Shown here: piece by piece, positions 1-8,611 of the stretch | Layout of the letters: the number at the start of each line of letters is the position of its first letter | Position numbering within the stretch: the stretch's first letter is position 1 | NCBI RefSeq assembly: GCF_004682055.1 | Contig: NZ_QUZU01000015.1 | Span: 62,001-126,000, forward strand | DNA: 64,000 bases | Direction: 5' to 3' | Source of the DNA: Pseudomonas kairouanensis | GTDB lineage: Bacteria > Pseudomonadota > Gammaproteobacteria > Pseudomonadales > Pseudomonadaceae | Position numbers and translations under genes: made by a program | Notes under the pieces: generated by a model | Seen by the model: the letters and a program-made list of their open reading frames with translations, nothing else | What the model was told of the DNA's origin: nothing | Database searches by the model: none

Positions 1-410
1 TGCGAGCGGTTCACATGGTCATTGGGATGCACCGGTGATTTGCTGCCCAGTTCGCCACCGAGCGCCAGGTTGGCGCGGTTGGCGATCACCTCGTTGGCAT
101 TCATGTTGGTTTGGGTACCGGAGCCGGTTTGCCAGATCGACAGCGGGAAATGTTCGTCGAAGGCGCCATTGGCCAATTCCTCGGCCGCGTCTTCGATGGC
201 CTGCGCCAACGCCGGCGCCAATGCGCCGAGCCGTGCGTTGGCTCGGGCGCAGGCGCGTTTCTGCTGGCCGAAGGCGCGGATCAGGCAGGCGGCGAACGGC
301 TGTTTGCCGCCGAACACCTCCAGTGCCCGCTGGGTCTGTGCGCCCCAGTAACGCTCGGCCGGGATCGATACCGGGCCGAACGCGTCGTGTTCGATTCGCA
401 ACGTCGTCAT
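1..410 (-). CDS. fumC: Class II fumarate hydratase, N-terminal part (cut by window edge)
   Basis: The reverse strand encodes a protein starting [20 protein letters not shown] and reaching the segment [19 protein letters not shown], a hallmark of class II fumarases and aspartases, by about residue 115. Roughly the first 136 of about 460 residues are visible; the C-terminal part with the SSxMPxKxNP loop lies outside the window. Fumarase hydrates fumarate to malate in the cytoplasm. Aspartase is not excluded because the discriminating C-terminal region is missing. The gene starts 12 bp downstream of dctA on the same strand, so it is probably the last visible gene of a lyase-dctA-fumC unit that takes up and processes C4-dicarboxylates. 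Confidence 0.85.
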   Translation of the reverse strand, partial: MTTLRIEHDAFGPVSIPAERYWGAQTQRALEVFGGKQPFAACLIRAFGQQKRACARANARLGALAPALAQAIEDAAEELANGAFDEHFPLSIWQTGSGTQTNMNANEVIANRANLALGGELGSKSPVHPNDHVNRS

Positions 411-422
411 CGACAGGCTCCG

Positions 423-1727
423 TTACAAGGCAGCGCCGGCCGGGCGGCCAAGCACCCGTTGATATTCGACCTTGGCGGTCTGCTCGGAGAACTCGCCCGA
501 CCACTTCGACACCACCACCGTCGCCACGCTGTTGCCAATGGTGTTGCAGGTAGCGATGGCCATCGACATAAAGCGGTACACCCCGAACAGCAGCGCCAAA
601 CCTTCGGCCGGCAACACGCCGATGGCGGTGACGGTGGCGGCAAACACCACGAAACTGCCGCCCGACACCGCTGCGGCGCCTTTGGAGGTCACCAGCATGA
701 TCGCGATGATGCCCAGCTGTTGTTCCCAACTCAGCGGCACGCCGTAGGCATTGGCGATAAACAGCACGCACAGCGACATGTAGATCGAGGTGCCATCGAG
801 GTTGAACGCGTAGCCGGTGGGCAGCACTAGGCCGACGCTTTGTTTGGAACAGCCGAACTTCTCGAGCTTTTGCAGCAGGCGCGGCAGTGCGCTTTCCGAC
901 GAGGCGGTGCCGAGCACGATGAAAATCTCATCCTTGATGTAGGTGAGGAAGCGCCACAGGCTGAACCCGCTCAAGCGGCACACCGCGCCCAGCACCACAA
1001 AGATAAAGAACGCGATGCCCACGTAGAACATCAGCACCAGGTTGGCCAGGGACATCAGCACGGCGGTGCCGTTGCTGCCCACCGCGTAGGCCACCGACCC
1101 GAAGGCACCCAGGGGCGCGAACTTCATGATCAGGTTGATGAACTCAAAGAAGCATTCGGAGATGCGGTTCAGGCCGTCCTCGATCACCTCGCGGCGCTCG
1201 GGCTTCAACGCCAGCAGGGCGAAGCCGAACAATACCGAGATCACCAGCACTTGCAGCAGTTGCCCGCCCGCGAAGGCGCCGACGAAGTTATCGGGGAAGA
1301 TGCCGTAGATAAAGTCCATGGTCGAGGCCGGTGCATGGCCCTTGGCAACCGCAGCACTGGCGGCCGCAGCAGCGGCGCTGCTTGGGTGCGCATCGTGCAT
1401 GCCCGAGCCGATCTGCAACAGGTTGCCCCACAACAGGCCGATGGCCAGGGCAAGGGTGGACACCACTTCGAAGTAGATCAACGCACGCAGGCCGACCTTG
1501 CCGACGCGTTTGATATCACCGGCCGAGGCGATGCCGTGGACCACGGTGAAAAACACCAACGGCGCGACGGCGGTCTTGATCAGCTTGAGGAAGATATCGC
1601 CGAGGATCTTGAAACTGGCGGCCAGTTCGGGGGCGAGAAAACCGAAGGCAATGCCCAGGAACATGGCGGCGACGACCTGGAAGGTCAGGTCTTTGTAGAG
1701 CGGTTTTTTTGCGGGGGTGGATGACAT
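423..1727 (-). CDS. dctA: DctA-type C4-dicarboxylate:cation symporter
   Basis: This 434-residue protein belongs to the dicarboxylate/amino acid:cation symporter (DAACS) family and would import succinate, fumarate or malate across the inner membrane. The transport signatures are present: a serine-rich loop (TASSESALPRLL), LDGTSIYM and SKGAAAVSGGS, with hydrophobic membrane segments throughout. Length is normal for DctA. An alanine-rich, low-complexity insertion at residues about 111-135 sits between early membrane segments, where typical DctA proteins have a shorter loop. It is followed 12 bp later by the fumarase gene. The upstream gap holds a REP pair, so expression relative to the lyase may be uncoupled. 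DctA paralogues are common in Pseudomonas, so this one may be dedicated to the neighbouring lyase pathway (inference). Confidence 0.9.
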   Translation of the reverse strand: MSSTPAKKPLYKDLTFQVVAAMFLGIAFGFLAPELAASFKILGDIFLKLIKTAVAPLVFFTVVHGIASAGDIKRVGKVGLRALIYFEVVSTLALAIGLLWGNLLQIGSGMHDAHPSSAAAAAASAAVAKGHAPASTMDFIYGIFPDNFVGAFAGGQLLQVLVISVLFGFALLALKPERREVIEDGLNRISECFFEFINLIMKFAPLGAFGSVAYAVGSNGTAVLMSLANLVLMFYVGIAFFIFVVLGAVCRLSGFSLWRFLTYIKDEIFIVLGTASSESALPRLLQKLEKFGCSKQSVGLVLPTGYAFNLDGTSIYMSLCVLFIANAYGVPLSWEQQLGIIAIMLVTSKGAAAVSGGSFVVFAATVTAIGVLPAEGLALLFGVYRFMSMAIATCNTIGNSVATVVVSKWSGEFSEQTAKVEYQRVLGRPAGAAL

Positions 1728-1776
1728 GTCGGTGATCTCATTGTTGTTATGGTTCTATTTAGCGCCGCAGATCCAT

Positions 1777-1866
1777 TGTGGGAGCGGGCTTGCTCGCGAA
1801 TGCGGTCTTTCAGTTGATGCATCGGGTGACTGATACACCGCTTTCGCGAGCAAGCCCGCTCCCACA
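1777..1866. repeat. Inverted pair of REP sequences (REPIN-like doublet)
   Basis: Two 24-base arms in perfect inverted orientation lie at 1777-1800 and 1843-1866. Each contains the core GGGAGCGGGCTTGCTCGC, which I recognise as the abundant short repeat of P. fluorescens-group genomes. The 42-base spacer has no coding potential. In the transcript the doublet would form a long hairpin between the lyase and dctA messages and could act in mRNA stability or attenuation. No RAYT transposase is present in the window. Confidence 0.85.
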
Positions 1867-1890
1867 TTTGGATCTCCAGAGGGCTTGGGG

Positions 1891-3246
1891 TCAGCGGGGG
1901 ATTGCACCCTCACGCGCCAGCGCGATATCCACCATCTGCGGCGCCAGCCCCAGATAGTTGGCCGGGTCGGTCAGGCGTTGCAGTTCGGCCACGTCCAACT
2001 GCGCGGTGGCTTCACCCTGGGCAAGCAGGGCGTCCAGCAGGCTGGTGCCCTGGTCGTTGGCCATGCGGCAGGCGGCGTAGACCACATCGTGGGCCACCTG
2101 GCGGCCGAGGGCGGGCGCCAGGCCCATCATCACGGCTTCGGCCACGATCAGGCCTTGGGTCATGTCGAGGTTCTTGCGCATGCGCTCGGGGCGCACTTCA
2201 AGGCCTGCGAGCATAAAGGTCGCCTGGCCCAGGGACGCAGCGCTGAGGGCGAAGGCTTCCGGGATGGCGATCCATTCCGCCTGCCACGGGCCGGTGGAGC
2301 GTTCGAAGTCCTGGATCATCGCGTCCAGCATCAGCCCGGCATGTTGACGCACGCCCTTGGCGGCGGCGTACATCAGTTCGCAGGAAATCGGGTTGCGCTT
2401 TTGCGGCATGGTGCTGCTGGCGCCACGGCCCTTGACGAAGGGTTCGTACACTTCGCCCAGTTCGCTGGTCATCATCATCATGATGTCCAGGGCGATCTTG
2501 CCCAGCGACCCGGTGACCAGGCCGAGGAAGTTCAGGGTTTCGGCCAGGCCATCGCGGGCGACGTGCCAGGTGGCTTGCGGTACGCCCAGGCCCAGTTCGG
2601 CCATCAGTGCTTCTTGTACTTCCAGACCCTTGTCACCGAGGGAGGCGAGGGTGCCCGCAGCCCCCGCGAACTGGCCGATTTCCACCCGTGGACGCAGCTC
2701 CACCAGACGCTCGGCGTGGCGGTCGAACATGCTCAGCCACACTGCGCACTTGTAGCCGAAGGTGATCGGCAGCGCGTGCTGCAAGTGGGTGCGCCCGGCC
2801 ATCGGCGTGTCGCGATAGCGCTGCGCGAGGCCGGCGAGCAGCCCGCGTACCGCCTGGATATCACGCTCGACGATGGCCAGGGCAGCGCGTACTTGCAGCA
2901 CCACGGCGGTGTCCATGATGTCTTGGGTGGTGGCGCCCCAATGCACGTAGCGCCCGGCTTCGCCGCAGATCTTCGACAACTGCTCCACCAGTGGCAGGAT
3001 CGGGTAGCCGACGATCTCGGTCTCGTGCTGCATCAGCGCCAGGTCCAGCGCCTCGTACTGCGACAGCGCAGCGATCTGTTCGGCAGCGTCGGCCGGGATC
3101 ACACCGCAGCGGGCTTCGGCGCGGGCCAGGGCCACTTCCACTTCGATGTAGCGCTCGATCAGCGCTTTGTCGGAGAACACACCGCGCATTTCGGCGGTGC
3201 CGAACATGTCGCGAAAGAGGGCGGAATCAAAAACGGTACTCGACAT
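1891..3246 (-). CDS. Fumarase/aspartase-superfamily lyase, PcaB / adenylosuccinate-lyase-like
   Basis: The 451-residue protein carries the superfamily signature GASSTMPQKRNP at about residue 280, with HWGATTQDIMDTA and GRTHLQHALPITFG upstream. These match the PcaB (3-carboxy-cis,cis-muconate cycloisomerase) and adenylosuccinate-lyase branch, whose members form or break a C-N or C-C bond at a succinyl group, usually releasing fumarate. No other beta-ketoadipate (pca) gene is nearby. Instead it is followed by dctA and a fumarase, which suggests a catabolic lyase releasing fumarate from an imported succinyl adduct (inference). The ATG at 3246 is preceded by an AGGA motif. It is divergent from a GntR-UTRA gene that probably controls it. 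The exact substrate cannot be read from the sequence. Confidence 0.75.
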   Translation of the reverse strand: MSSTVFDSALFRDMFGTAEMRGVFSDKALIERYIEVEVALARAEARCGVIPADAAEQIAALSQYEALDLALMQHETEIVGYPILPLVEQLSKICGEAGRYVHWGATTQDIMDTAVVLQVRAALAIVERDIQAVRGLLAGLAQRYRDTPMAGRTHLQHALPITFGYKCAVWLSMFDRHAERLVELRPRVEIGQFAGAAGTLASLGDKGLEVQEALMAELGLGVPQATWHVARDGLAETLNFLGLVTGSLGKIALDIMMMMTSELGEVYEPFVKGRGASSTMPQKRNPISCELMYAAAKGVRQHAGLMLDAMIQDFERSTGPWQAEWIAIPEAFALSAASLGQATFMLAGLEVRPERMRKNLDMTQGLIVAEAVMMGLAPALGRQVAHDVVYAACRMANDQGTSLLDALLAQGEATAQLDVAELQRLTDPANYLGLAPQMVDIALAREGAIPR

Positions 3247-3277
3247 GGGAAAATCCTAATTGTTATTTTTAAACCAT

Positions 3278-3292
3278 ACATATTTAATATGT
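3278..3292. promoter_or_regulatory. Perfect AT-rich palindrome, candidate GntR operator
   Basis: ACATATT and AATATGT form a perfect 7-bp inverted repeat around one T, in the 104-bp gap between the divergent lyase and gntR genes. A second short dyad (ATGT-N4-ACAT, 3289-3300) overlaps its right arm. Size and position fit a GntR-family dimer site. Confidence 0.5.
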
Positions 3293-3350
3293 CCGTACAT
3301 TATGATTACGCTTGTGCTGATACACTGTCAACTCGACAACGAGGGTAAAA

Positions 3351-4091
3351 ATGGAAAGCGTGAGCCAGAGGCGTTATGCGGCGGTGGCCAAGGACTTGAT
3401 CGAGCAGATTGGTAGCGGCCACTACCCGGTGGGGTCGTTGTTGCCGACTGAATTCGAGTTGTGCTCGCTGTACGCGGTGAGCCGACACACCGTGCGCGCG
3501 GCCATTGACCAGTTGCAGGGCCAGGGCATGGTCTCGCGGCGCAAGCGCGTGGGCACGCGGGTCGAGGCGTCGTCGCCCAAAGGGGGCTACACCCAGGCCA
3601 TGGCGTCGGTGGCCGACCTGGTGCAAGTGGCCGAAACCCATATCCGCGATATCCAGGGGGTGCGCGAATTCGTTGCCGATATCGCCCTGGCCCGGCGCCT
3701 GGGCCTGGAGCCGGGCGGGCATTACTTCTGTGTGTCGAGCATCAAGGTGGACGCCGGCAACGGCAATGCGCCGTTGTGCTGGACCGACGTATACGCCGAG
3801 CAAGCCTTTGCCGACGTAATCCCCGAAGCGCGCAAGCATCCGGATGAACTGATCGCCGCGCTGATTGGCAAAGCCTACGCGCGGCACATCGACGTGGTGG
3901 ACCAGCAAGTGCGCCCGGTGCAACTGTCGGCCGAGCTGGCCACCAGCCTCAAGGCGCAAAACGGTGCGCTGGGGCTGGCGATCACTCGGCAATATCGCGA
4001 TGAGGCGGGGGGGCTGATTGCCGTGGCGGAGTCGGTGTACCCCGCCGACCGTTTCACCCTGACCATGCAGATGAAACGCGACAAGCTCTGA
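3351..4091 (+). CDS. GntR family transcriptional regulator, HutC subfamily (UTRA domain)
   Basis: This 246-residue protein has an N-terminal winged helix of GntR type at about residues 8-72 (IGSGHYPVGSLLPTEFELC, then SRHTVRAAIDQLQGQGMVSR). The C-terminal domain at about 95-240 has the pattern of UTRA ligand-binding domains (FCVSSIKVD, ITRQYRDEAGGLIAVAESVYPADRF). HutC-type regulators are mostly repressors released by a pathway substrate or intermediate. It is divergent from the lyase-dctA-fumC genes with a palindrome in between, so it most likely controls that unit and its own expression. Its stop lies 4 bp from the stop of the convergent chemoreceptor gene, with no visible terminator. Confidence 0.85.
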   Translation: MESVSQRRYAAVAKDLIEQIGSGHYPVGSLLPTEFELCSLYAVSRHTVRAAIDQLQGQGMVSRRKRVGTRVEASSPKGGYTQAMASVADLVQVAETHIRDIQGVREFVADIALARRLGLEPGGHYFCVSSIKVDAGNGNAPLCWTDVYAEQAFADVIPEARKHPDELIAALIGKAYARHIDVVDQQVRPVQLSAELATSLKAQNGALGLAITRQYRDEAGGLIAVAESVYPADRFTLTMQMKRDKL

Positions 4092-4095
4092 GCGC

Positions 4096-5736
4096 TTACG
4101 CGACGTTGAAGAACGCCACCTTGGTGCTTAAACGGTCGGCCAGCTCCGCCAATTGCTGATTGGAGCTTTCCATCACTTCGGAGTCGGCGGCCGATTGCAC
4201 GGTGGAACTGTGGATGCGGGTGATGTTCTGCGCCACCTCTTCGGCGGCGACGCTTTGTTGCACCGAGGCGCTGGCGATCTGCGCGTTCATCACGTTGATC
4301 GCGCCGACTTTCTCACTGATCTTGCTCAGGGCTACCTGGGAGTCGCGGGTCTGTGCCACGGTGATCTGCGCCAGGCTGCGGCTGCGTTGCATGATGTCGG
4401 CGGCGTCCTGGGTGCCGCTTTGCAATTTGCCGATCATCTCGCGGATCTCCTGGGTCGACTCCTGGGTGCGGGTGGCCAGGGAGCGCACTTCATCGGCCAC
4501 GACCGCAAAACCACGGCCATGTTCCCCGGCGCGTGCGGCCTCGATGGCCGCGTTCAACGCCAACAGGTTGGTTTGCGCGGCAATGGCGTTGATGACCTCG
4601 ATCACGGTTTCGATGTTTTCGCTGTCGCTGGACACCTGGTTTACCCGCGCAGTGGCCTGGTCAAGTATGGTCGCCAACTCTTCGATGGCCACGGTCACCT
4701 CGCCAACCAGCCGGTGGCCACTGTCGACGCCAGCGTCGGCAAGGATGCTCGCCTTGGCCGCCGCCGAGGCATAACCCGAGACTTCAGTGACCGACGCGGC
4801 CATTTGCGTAATGGCCGCCGCGACATGGTGGGCTTCGCTGGTTTGCAGGGTGATCTGCTGGCGGTTGTCGGTGGCCACCGATAACAGCGTGACCGAGGAA
4901 TGGCGCAGGTCGTGGGCAGCCAGGCGCACGTCGTTGATGGTGTCGCCCAGGCGGGTCAGGGCGCTTTTCAGGATGCCCATTACGCTGTCGGGGTAGGGCG
5001 TGTCGATGGCCTGGGTCAACTCGCCATCGGCCAGGCGGCGGATCGCGTCGGCCACTTCCTGCGGTTCGGCGCCCAGGGTTTTTTTGACATTGCCGATGAT
5101 CAGCAGCGACACCAGCACGCTCAGCAGGATGGCAACCGCGCTGGCCAATACCATCAGCAGTGCGAAATTACTGGCGGTGGCCTGGACGGTGTCCAGGCGT
5201 TGCTTGATTCGGCTTTCTTCGAAGTCGATCAAGGCATTCACGCGCGTGAGCCATTCGGTGTATTGGCCGGAGGCCTGGGTCAGCAGCAGCGCCTGGGCGC
5301 CGGCGATATCGTTTTGCCGACGCAGGCTGATCACTTGCTCGGACGAGGCCAGCGCCTGGGTCTCGATGGCCTTGATCGCCGCCAGCAGGCGGGTTTCTTC
5401 GGCACTGGTGGCGGTGGTGTCGAACAGGCGATCCATCATCTGGGCGGCGTCTTGATAATCGCGTTTGAGCTGGTCGATATCGGCCAGGTGGCGGCTGAGC
5501 GTCGGTTCATCCCGGACCAGCACGGCGTCGCGTATGGCAATGGCGCGGTTGTGCACGCTGCCGCGAAAGTTAATGGCATAACGTTGGACCACGGCGGCTT
5601 TTTCGCTGACCTCCTTGAGGGTGTTGTCGATAAAGCCCACGCGTTGGATACCGATGGCGGTGATCAGCACCAACAACGACAGGGTGGATGCAAAGCCCAG
5701 TCCGATACGCATCGCCAGCGAGACAGGTTTTTTCAT
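4096..5736 (-). CDS. Methyl-accepting chemotaxis protein with four-helix-bundle sensor
   Basis: The protein has 546 residues. Two membrane segments, at about residues 8-30 and 191-214, flank a periplasmic all-helical domain of about 160 residues resembling 4HB_MCP sensors. A HAMP region follows, then a cytoplasmic signalling domain whose hairpin tip is clearly conserved ([20 protein letters not shown] and [15 protein letters not shown]). It would relay ligand occupancy to CheA/CheW. The C-terminus ends FFNVA, so there is no CheR/CheB-tethering pentapeptide. It is transcribed alone. The ligand is unknown; the flanking dicarboxylate and amide genes suggest candidates only by proximity. Confidence 0.92.
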   Translation of the reverse strand: MKKPVSLAMRIGLGFASTLSLLVLITAIGIQRVGFIDNTLKEVSEKAAVVQRYAINFRGSVHNRAIAIRDAVLVRDEPTLSRHLADIDQLKRDYQDAAQMMDRLFDTTATSAEETRLLAAIKAIETQALASSEQVISLRRQNDIAGAQALLLTQASGQYTEWLTRVNALIDFEESRIKQRLDTVQATASNFALLMVLASAVAILLSVLVSLLIIGNVKKTLGAEPQEVADAIRRLADGELTQAIDTPYPDSVMGILKSALTRLGDTINDVRLAAHDLRHSSVTLLSVATDNRQQITLQTSEAHHVAAAITQMAASVTEVSGYASAAAKASILADAGVDSGHRLVGEVTVAIEELATILDQATARVNQVSSDSENIETVIEVINAIAAQTNLLALNAAIEAARAGEHGRGFAVVADEVRSLATRTQESTQEIREMIGKLQSGTQDAADIMQRSRSLAQITVAQTRDSQVALSKISEKVGAINVMNAQIASASVQQSVAAEEVAQNITRIHSSTVQSAADSEVMESSNQQLAELADRLSTKVAFFNVA

Positions 5737-5969
5737 GGAAAGCTCGATGTTCAGGGGGGTTAGGGTGATGGCTAAAAGCTATCTTTGTTGGAGAATCTAT
5801 CCAGCCGCCTGGCGTGCGTCCAATCAGAAAACACTGAACCTGTCATCGAGCAAATTGATGGAGTGAAGCCGCGCCATGGTCATGGATACGTCATCCAACG
5901 TATTCCCCGTTTTACCCGGCTCCACGAGACTGGATCGCACGCAACCGTCATCCGTCCAGGAGCCAGTCC

Positions 5970-7199
5970 ATGACCGAAACGCTGATCAAAGTCGACCTCA
6001 ACCAGCCTGTCACCGAAAACGAGCAGATCCACAACCGCTGGCACCCGGATATCCCGATGGCCTGCTGGGTCAAGCCGGGTGATGACTTCATCCTGGAGAC
6101 CTACGACTGGACCGCCGGCGCGATCAAGAACAACGACGATGCCAGCGACGTGCGCGATGTGGACCTGTCCACCGTGCACTACCTGTCCGGCCCGGTAGGC
6201 GTGCACGGCGCCGAGCCGGGGGATTTGCTGGTGGTGGACCTACTGGACATCGGCGCCAAGGCCGACTCCCAATGGGGTTTCAACGGTTTCTTCTCGCGCC
6301 AGAACGGCGGCGGTTTTCTCACCGATCACTTCCCCAGCGCGCAAAAAGCCATCTGGGATTTCAAGGGCATGTTCACCAGCTCCCGACACATTCCAGGGGT
6401 GAACTTCGCCGGCCTGATCCACCCCGGCTTGATCGGCTGCCTGCCCGACCCGGTGATGCTTGCCGACTGGAACCGCCGCGAGCAGGAACTGATCGACACC
6501 AACCCCACTCGCGTGCCACCGCTGGCCAATGCACCGCTGGCCGCCACGGCCCATATGGGCAAGATGCAGGGCCAGGCCCGCGACGATGCCGCCGCGACCG
6601 GCGCGCGCACCGTGCCACCGCGCGAGCACGGCGGTAACTGCGATATCAAGGATTTGTCGCGGGGGTCGAAGATCTTTTTCCCGGTCTACGTCAAGGGCGC
6701 CGGGCTGTCGGTGGGCGACCTGCACTTCAGCCAGGGCGATGGCGAGATCACCTTTTGCGGTGCGATCGAAATGGCCGGCTGGGTGCACATGAAAGTCGAG
6801 CTGATCAAGGGCGGCATGGCCAAGTACGGGATCAAGAACCCGGTGTTCAAGCCAAGCCCGATCACGCCGAACTACAAGAACTACCTGATCTTCGAAGGCA
6901 TCTCGGTGGACGAGCAGGGCCAGCAGCACTACCTGGACGTCAACATCGCCTACCGCCAGGCGTGCCTGAATGCAATCAACTACCTGACCAAGTTCGGCTA
7001 TTCGCCCGCCCAAGGCTATGCGCTGCTGGGTTCGGCGCCGGTGCAGGGGCATATCAGCGGCGTGGTGGATATTCCCAATGCGTGCGCCACGTTGTGGCTG
7101 CCCACGGAAATCTTCGAGTTCGACATCAACCCCAATGCCAACGGCCCCACCAAGTTCCTCGACGGCAGCGTCGACCTGCCCATCGCCCCGGACCTGTAG
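5970..7199 (+). CDS. fmdA: Formamidase of the FmdA/AmdA (acetamidase/formamidase) family
   Basis: The 409-residue protein matches the FmdA family over its length: an N-terminal region with HNRWHPDIPMACWVKPGD, the segment GPVGVHGAEPGDLLVVDLLD, the conserved PPREHGGNCDIKDLSRGSK and the C-terminal HISGVVDIPNACATLWLP. The family hydrolyses formamide and short amides to the acid plus ammonia, so the role is nitrogen scavenging in the cytoplasm. The ATG at 5970 has AGGAG at 5958-5962. It is the first gene of a tight rightward operon with a zinc-ribbon protein, AmiE and AmiB. The 233-bp region upstream, divergent from the chemoreceptor, probably holds the promoter; I could not identify a sigma-54 type sequence there. 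Confidence 0.93.
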   Translation: MTETLIKVDLNQPVTENEQIHNRWHPDIPMACWVKPGDDFILETYDWTAGAIKNNDDASDVRDVDLSTVHYLSGPVGVHGAEPGDLLVVDLLDIGAKADSQWGFNGFFSRQNGGGFLTDHFPSAQKAIWDFKGMFTSSRHIPGVNFAGLIHPGLIGCLPDPVMLADWNRREQELIDTNPTRVPPLANAPLAATAHMGKMQGQARDDAAATGARTVPPREHGGNCDIKDLSRGSKIFFPVYVKGAGLSVGDLHFSQGDGEITFCGAIEMAGWVHMKVELIKGGMAKYGIKNPVFKPSPITPNYKNYLIFEGISVDEQGQQHYLDVNIAYRQACLNAINYLTKFGYSPAQGYALLGSAPVQGHISGVVDIPNACATLWLPTEIFEFDINPNANGPTKFLDGSVDLPIAPDL

Positions 7200-7201
7200 C
7201 C

Positions 7202-7549
7202 ATGCCGACCTACGAATACGCCTGTGCGGCGTGCGGCACGTTCACGATGTTGCGGCCCATATCCCAGCGCAACGAGCCCAGCCAATGCCCGTATTGCGAA
7301 GGGCCGGGGGGGCACCTGCTGGTGTCTGCTCCGGCCTTGCAAACCTTGTCGGCCAACCAGCGCAAGGCCATCGCCGGCAACGAGCGCAGCGCCAATGCCC
7401 CGCAAACCGTCGGCGAATACCAGCAAAGCCGCCGACATCCGGCCGGTTGCAGTTGCTGCGGCACCAGTAAAAAGGTGGTGCCGAGCAAGGCCAACCCCCT
7501 GGGCCTCAAAACCAAGACCGGCCCACGGCCGTGGATGATCAGTCACTAG
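7202..7549 (+). CDS. fmdB: FmdB family zinc-ribbon protein
   Basis: This is a 115-residue protein starting MPTYEYACAACG. Cys8, Cys11, Cys29 and Cys32 form a CxxC...CxxC zinc ribbon of the FmdB (CxxC_CXXC_SSSS) type. A basic tail contains another cysteine cluster (GCSCCG). FmdB was named as a putative regulator of formamidase in Methylophilus, but its molecular action is not established. It begins 2 bp after the fmdA stop and precedes amiE by 15 bp, so the genes are co-transcribed. The same frame is open upstream inside fmdA; the ATG at 7202 is chosen because the family starts there. Confidence 0.85.
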   Translation: MPTYEYACAACGTFTMLRPISQRNEPSQCPYCEGPGGHLLVSAPALQTLSANQRKAIAGNERSANAPQTVGEYQQSRRHPAGCSCCGTSKKVVPSKANPLGLKTKTGPRPWMISH

Positions 7550-7564
7550 AACAGGAGCGTTGCA

Positions 7565-8608
7565 ATGCGTCATGGCGACATTTCCAGCAGCCCGGACACC
7601 GTCGGTGTAGCGGTGGTGAACTACAAGATGCCGCGCCTGCACAACAAGGCCGAGGTCATCGATAACGCCAAAAAAATCGCCGAGATTATTCTCGGCATGA
7701 AGCAGGGCCTGCCCGGCATGGACCTGGTGGTGTTCCCCGAGTACAGCACCATGGGCATCATGTACGACCACGACGAGATGATGGCCACCGCCGCGAGCAT
7801 TCCCGGCGAAGAAACCGCGATCTTCTCGGCCGCCTGCCGCCAGGCCAATACCTGGGGGGTGTTTTCCCTGACCGGCGAGCGCCACGAGGAGCATCCCCAC
7901 AAAGCGCCTTACAACACCCTGGTGCTGATCAATAACCTGGGCGAGATCGTGCAGCGTTATCGCAAGTGCATTCCCTGGTGCCCCATCGAAGGCTGGTATC
8001 CGGGTGATCGTACGTATGTATGCGATGGGCCCAAGGGCATGAAAATCAGCCTGATCATTTGCGACGACGGTAACTACCCGGAGATCTGGCGCGATTGCGC
8101 CATGAAGGGCGCCGAGCTGATCGTACGCTGCCAGGGCTATATGTACCCGGCCAAGGAGCAGCAGGTGCAGATGTCCAAGAGCATGGCCTGGGCCAACAAC
8201 TGCTACGTGGCGGTGGCGAATGCCGCCGGTTTCGATGGGGTGTATTCCTACTTCGGCCACTCGGCGATCATCGGCTTCGATGGGCGCACCCTGGGGGAGT
8301 GCGGTGAAGAGGAAATGGGCATCCAGTACGCACAACTGTCGGTGTCCCAGATCCGTGATGCACGGGCCAACGACCAGTCCCAGAACCACCTGTTCAAGTT
8401 GCTGCACCGGGGCTACACCGGCATGCATGCCTCGGGCGATGGCGACAAGGGCGTGGCGGACTGCCCGTTCGAGTTCTACCGCACCTGGGTGCTGGACGCG
8501 CAAAAGGCCCAGGAGAACGTGGAAAAGATCACCCGCAGCACCGTAGGCGTTGCCGAGTGTCCGGTGGGGCAGTTGCCCCATGGCGGTAAAGAAAAGACTG
8601 CGGGGTAG
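7565..8608 (+). CDS. amiE: Aliphatic amidase AmiE (nitrilase superfamily)
   Basis: The 347-residue protein is nearly collinear with P. aeruginosa AmiE (346 residues), beginning MRHGDISSS. The catalytic triad region is intact: Glu59 in VVFPEYS, the Lys at about 134 in [16 protein letters not shown] and the Cys at about 166 in [20 protein letters not shown]. AmiE hydrolyses short aliphatic amides such as acetamide and propionamide in the cytoplasm. AmiF formamidase is a close relative, but the N-terminus and C-terminus favour AmiE. Its start follows fmdB with AGGAG in the 15-bp gap. Downstream is amiB as in P. aeruginosa, but the usual amiC, amiR and amiS are absent, so induction must differ. 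Confidence 0.93.
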   Translation: MRHGDISSSPDTVGVAVVNYKMPRLHNKAEVIDNAKKIAEIILGMKQGLPGMDLVVFPEYSTMGIMYDHDEMMATAASIPGEETAIFSAACRQANTWGVFSLTGERHEEHPHKAPYNTLVLINNLGEIVQRYRKCIPWCPIEGWYPGDRTYVCDGPKGMKISLIICDDGNYPEIWRDCAMKGAELIVRCQGYMYPAKEQQVQMSKSMAWANNCYVAVANAAGFDGVYSYFGHSAIIGFDGRTLGECGEEEMGIQYAQLSVSQIRDARANDQSQNHLFKLLHRGYTGMHASGDGDKGVADCPFEFYRTWVLDAQKAQENVEKITRSTVGVAECPVGQLPHGGKEKTAG

Positions 8609-8611
8609 GGC

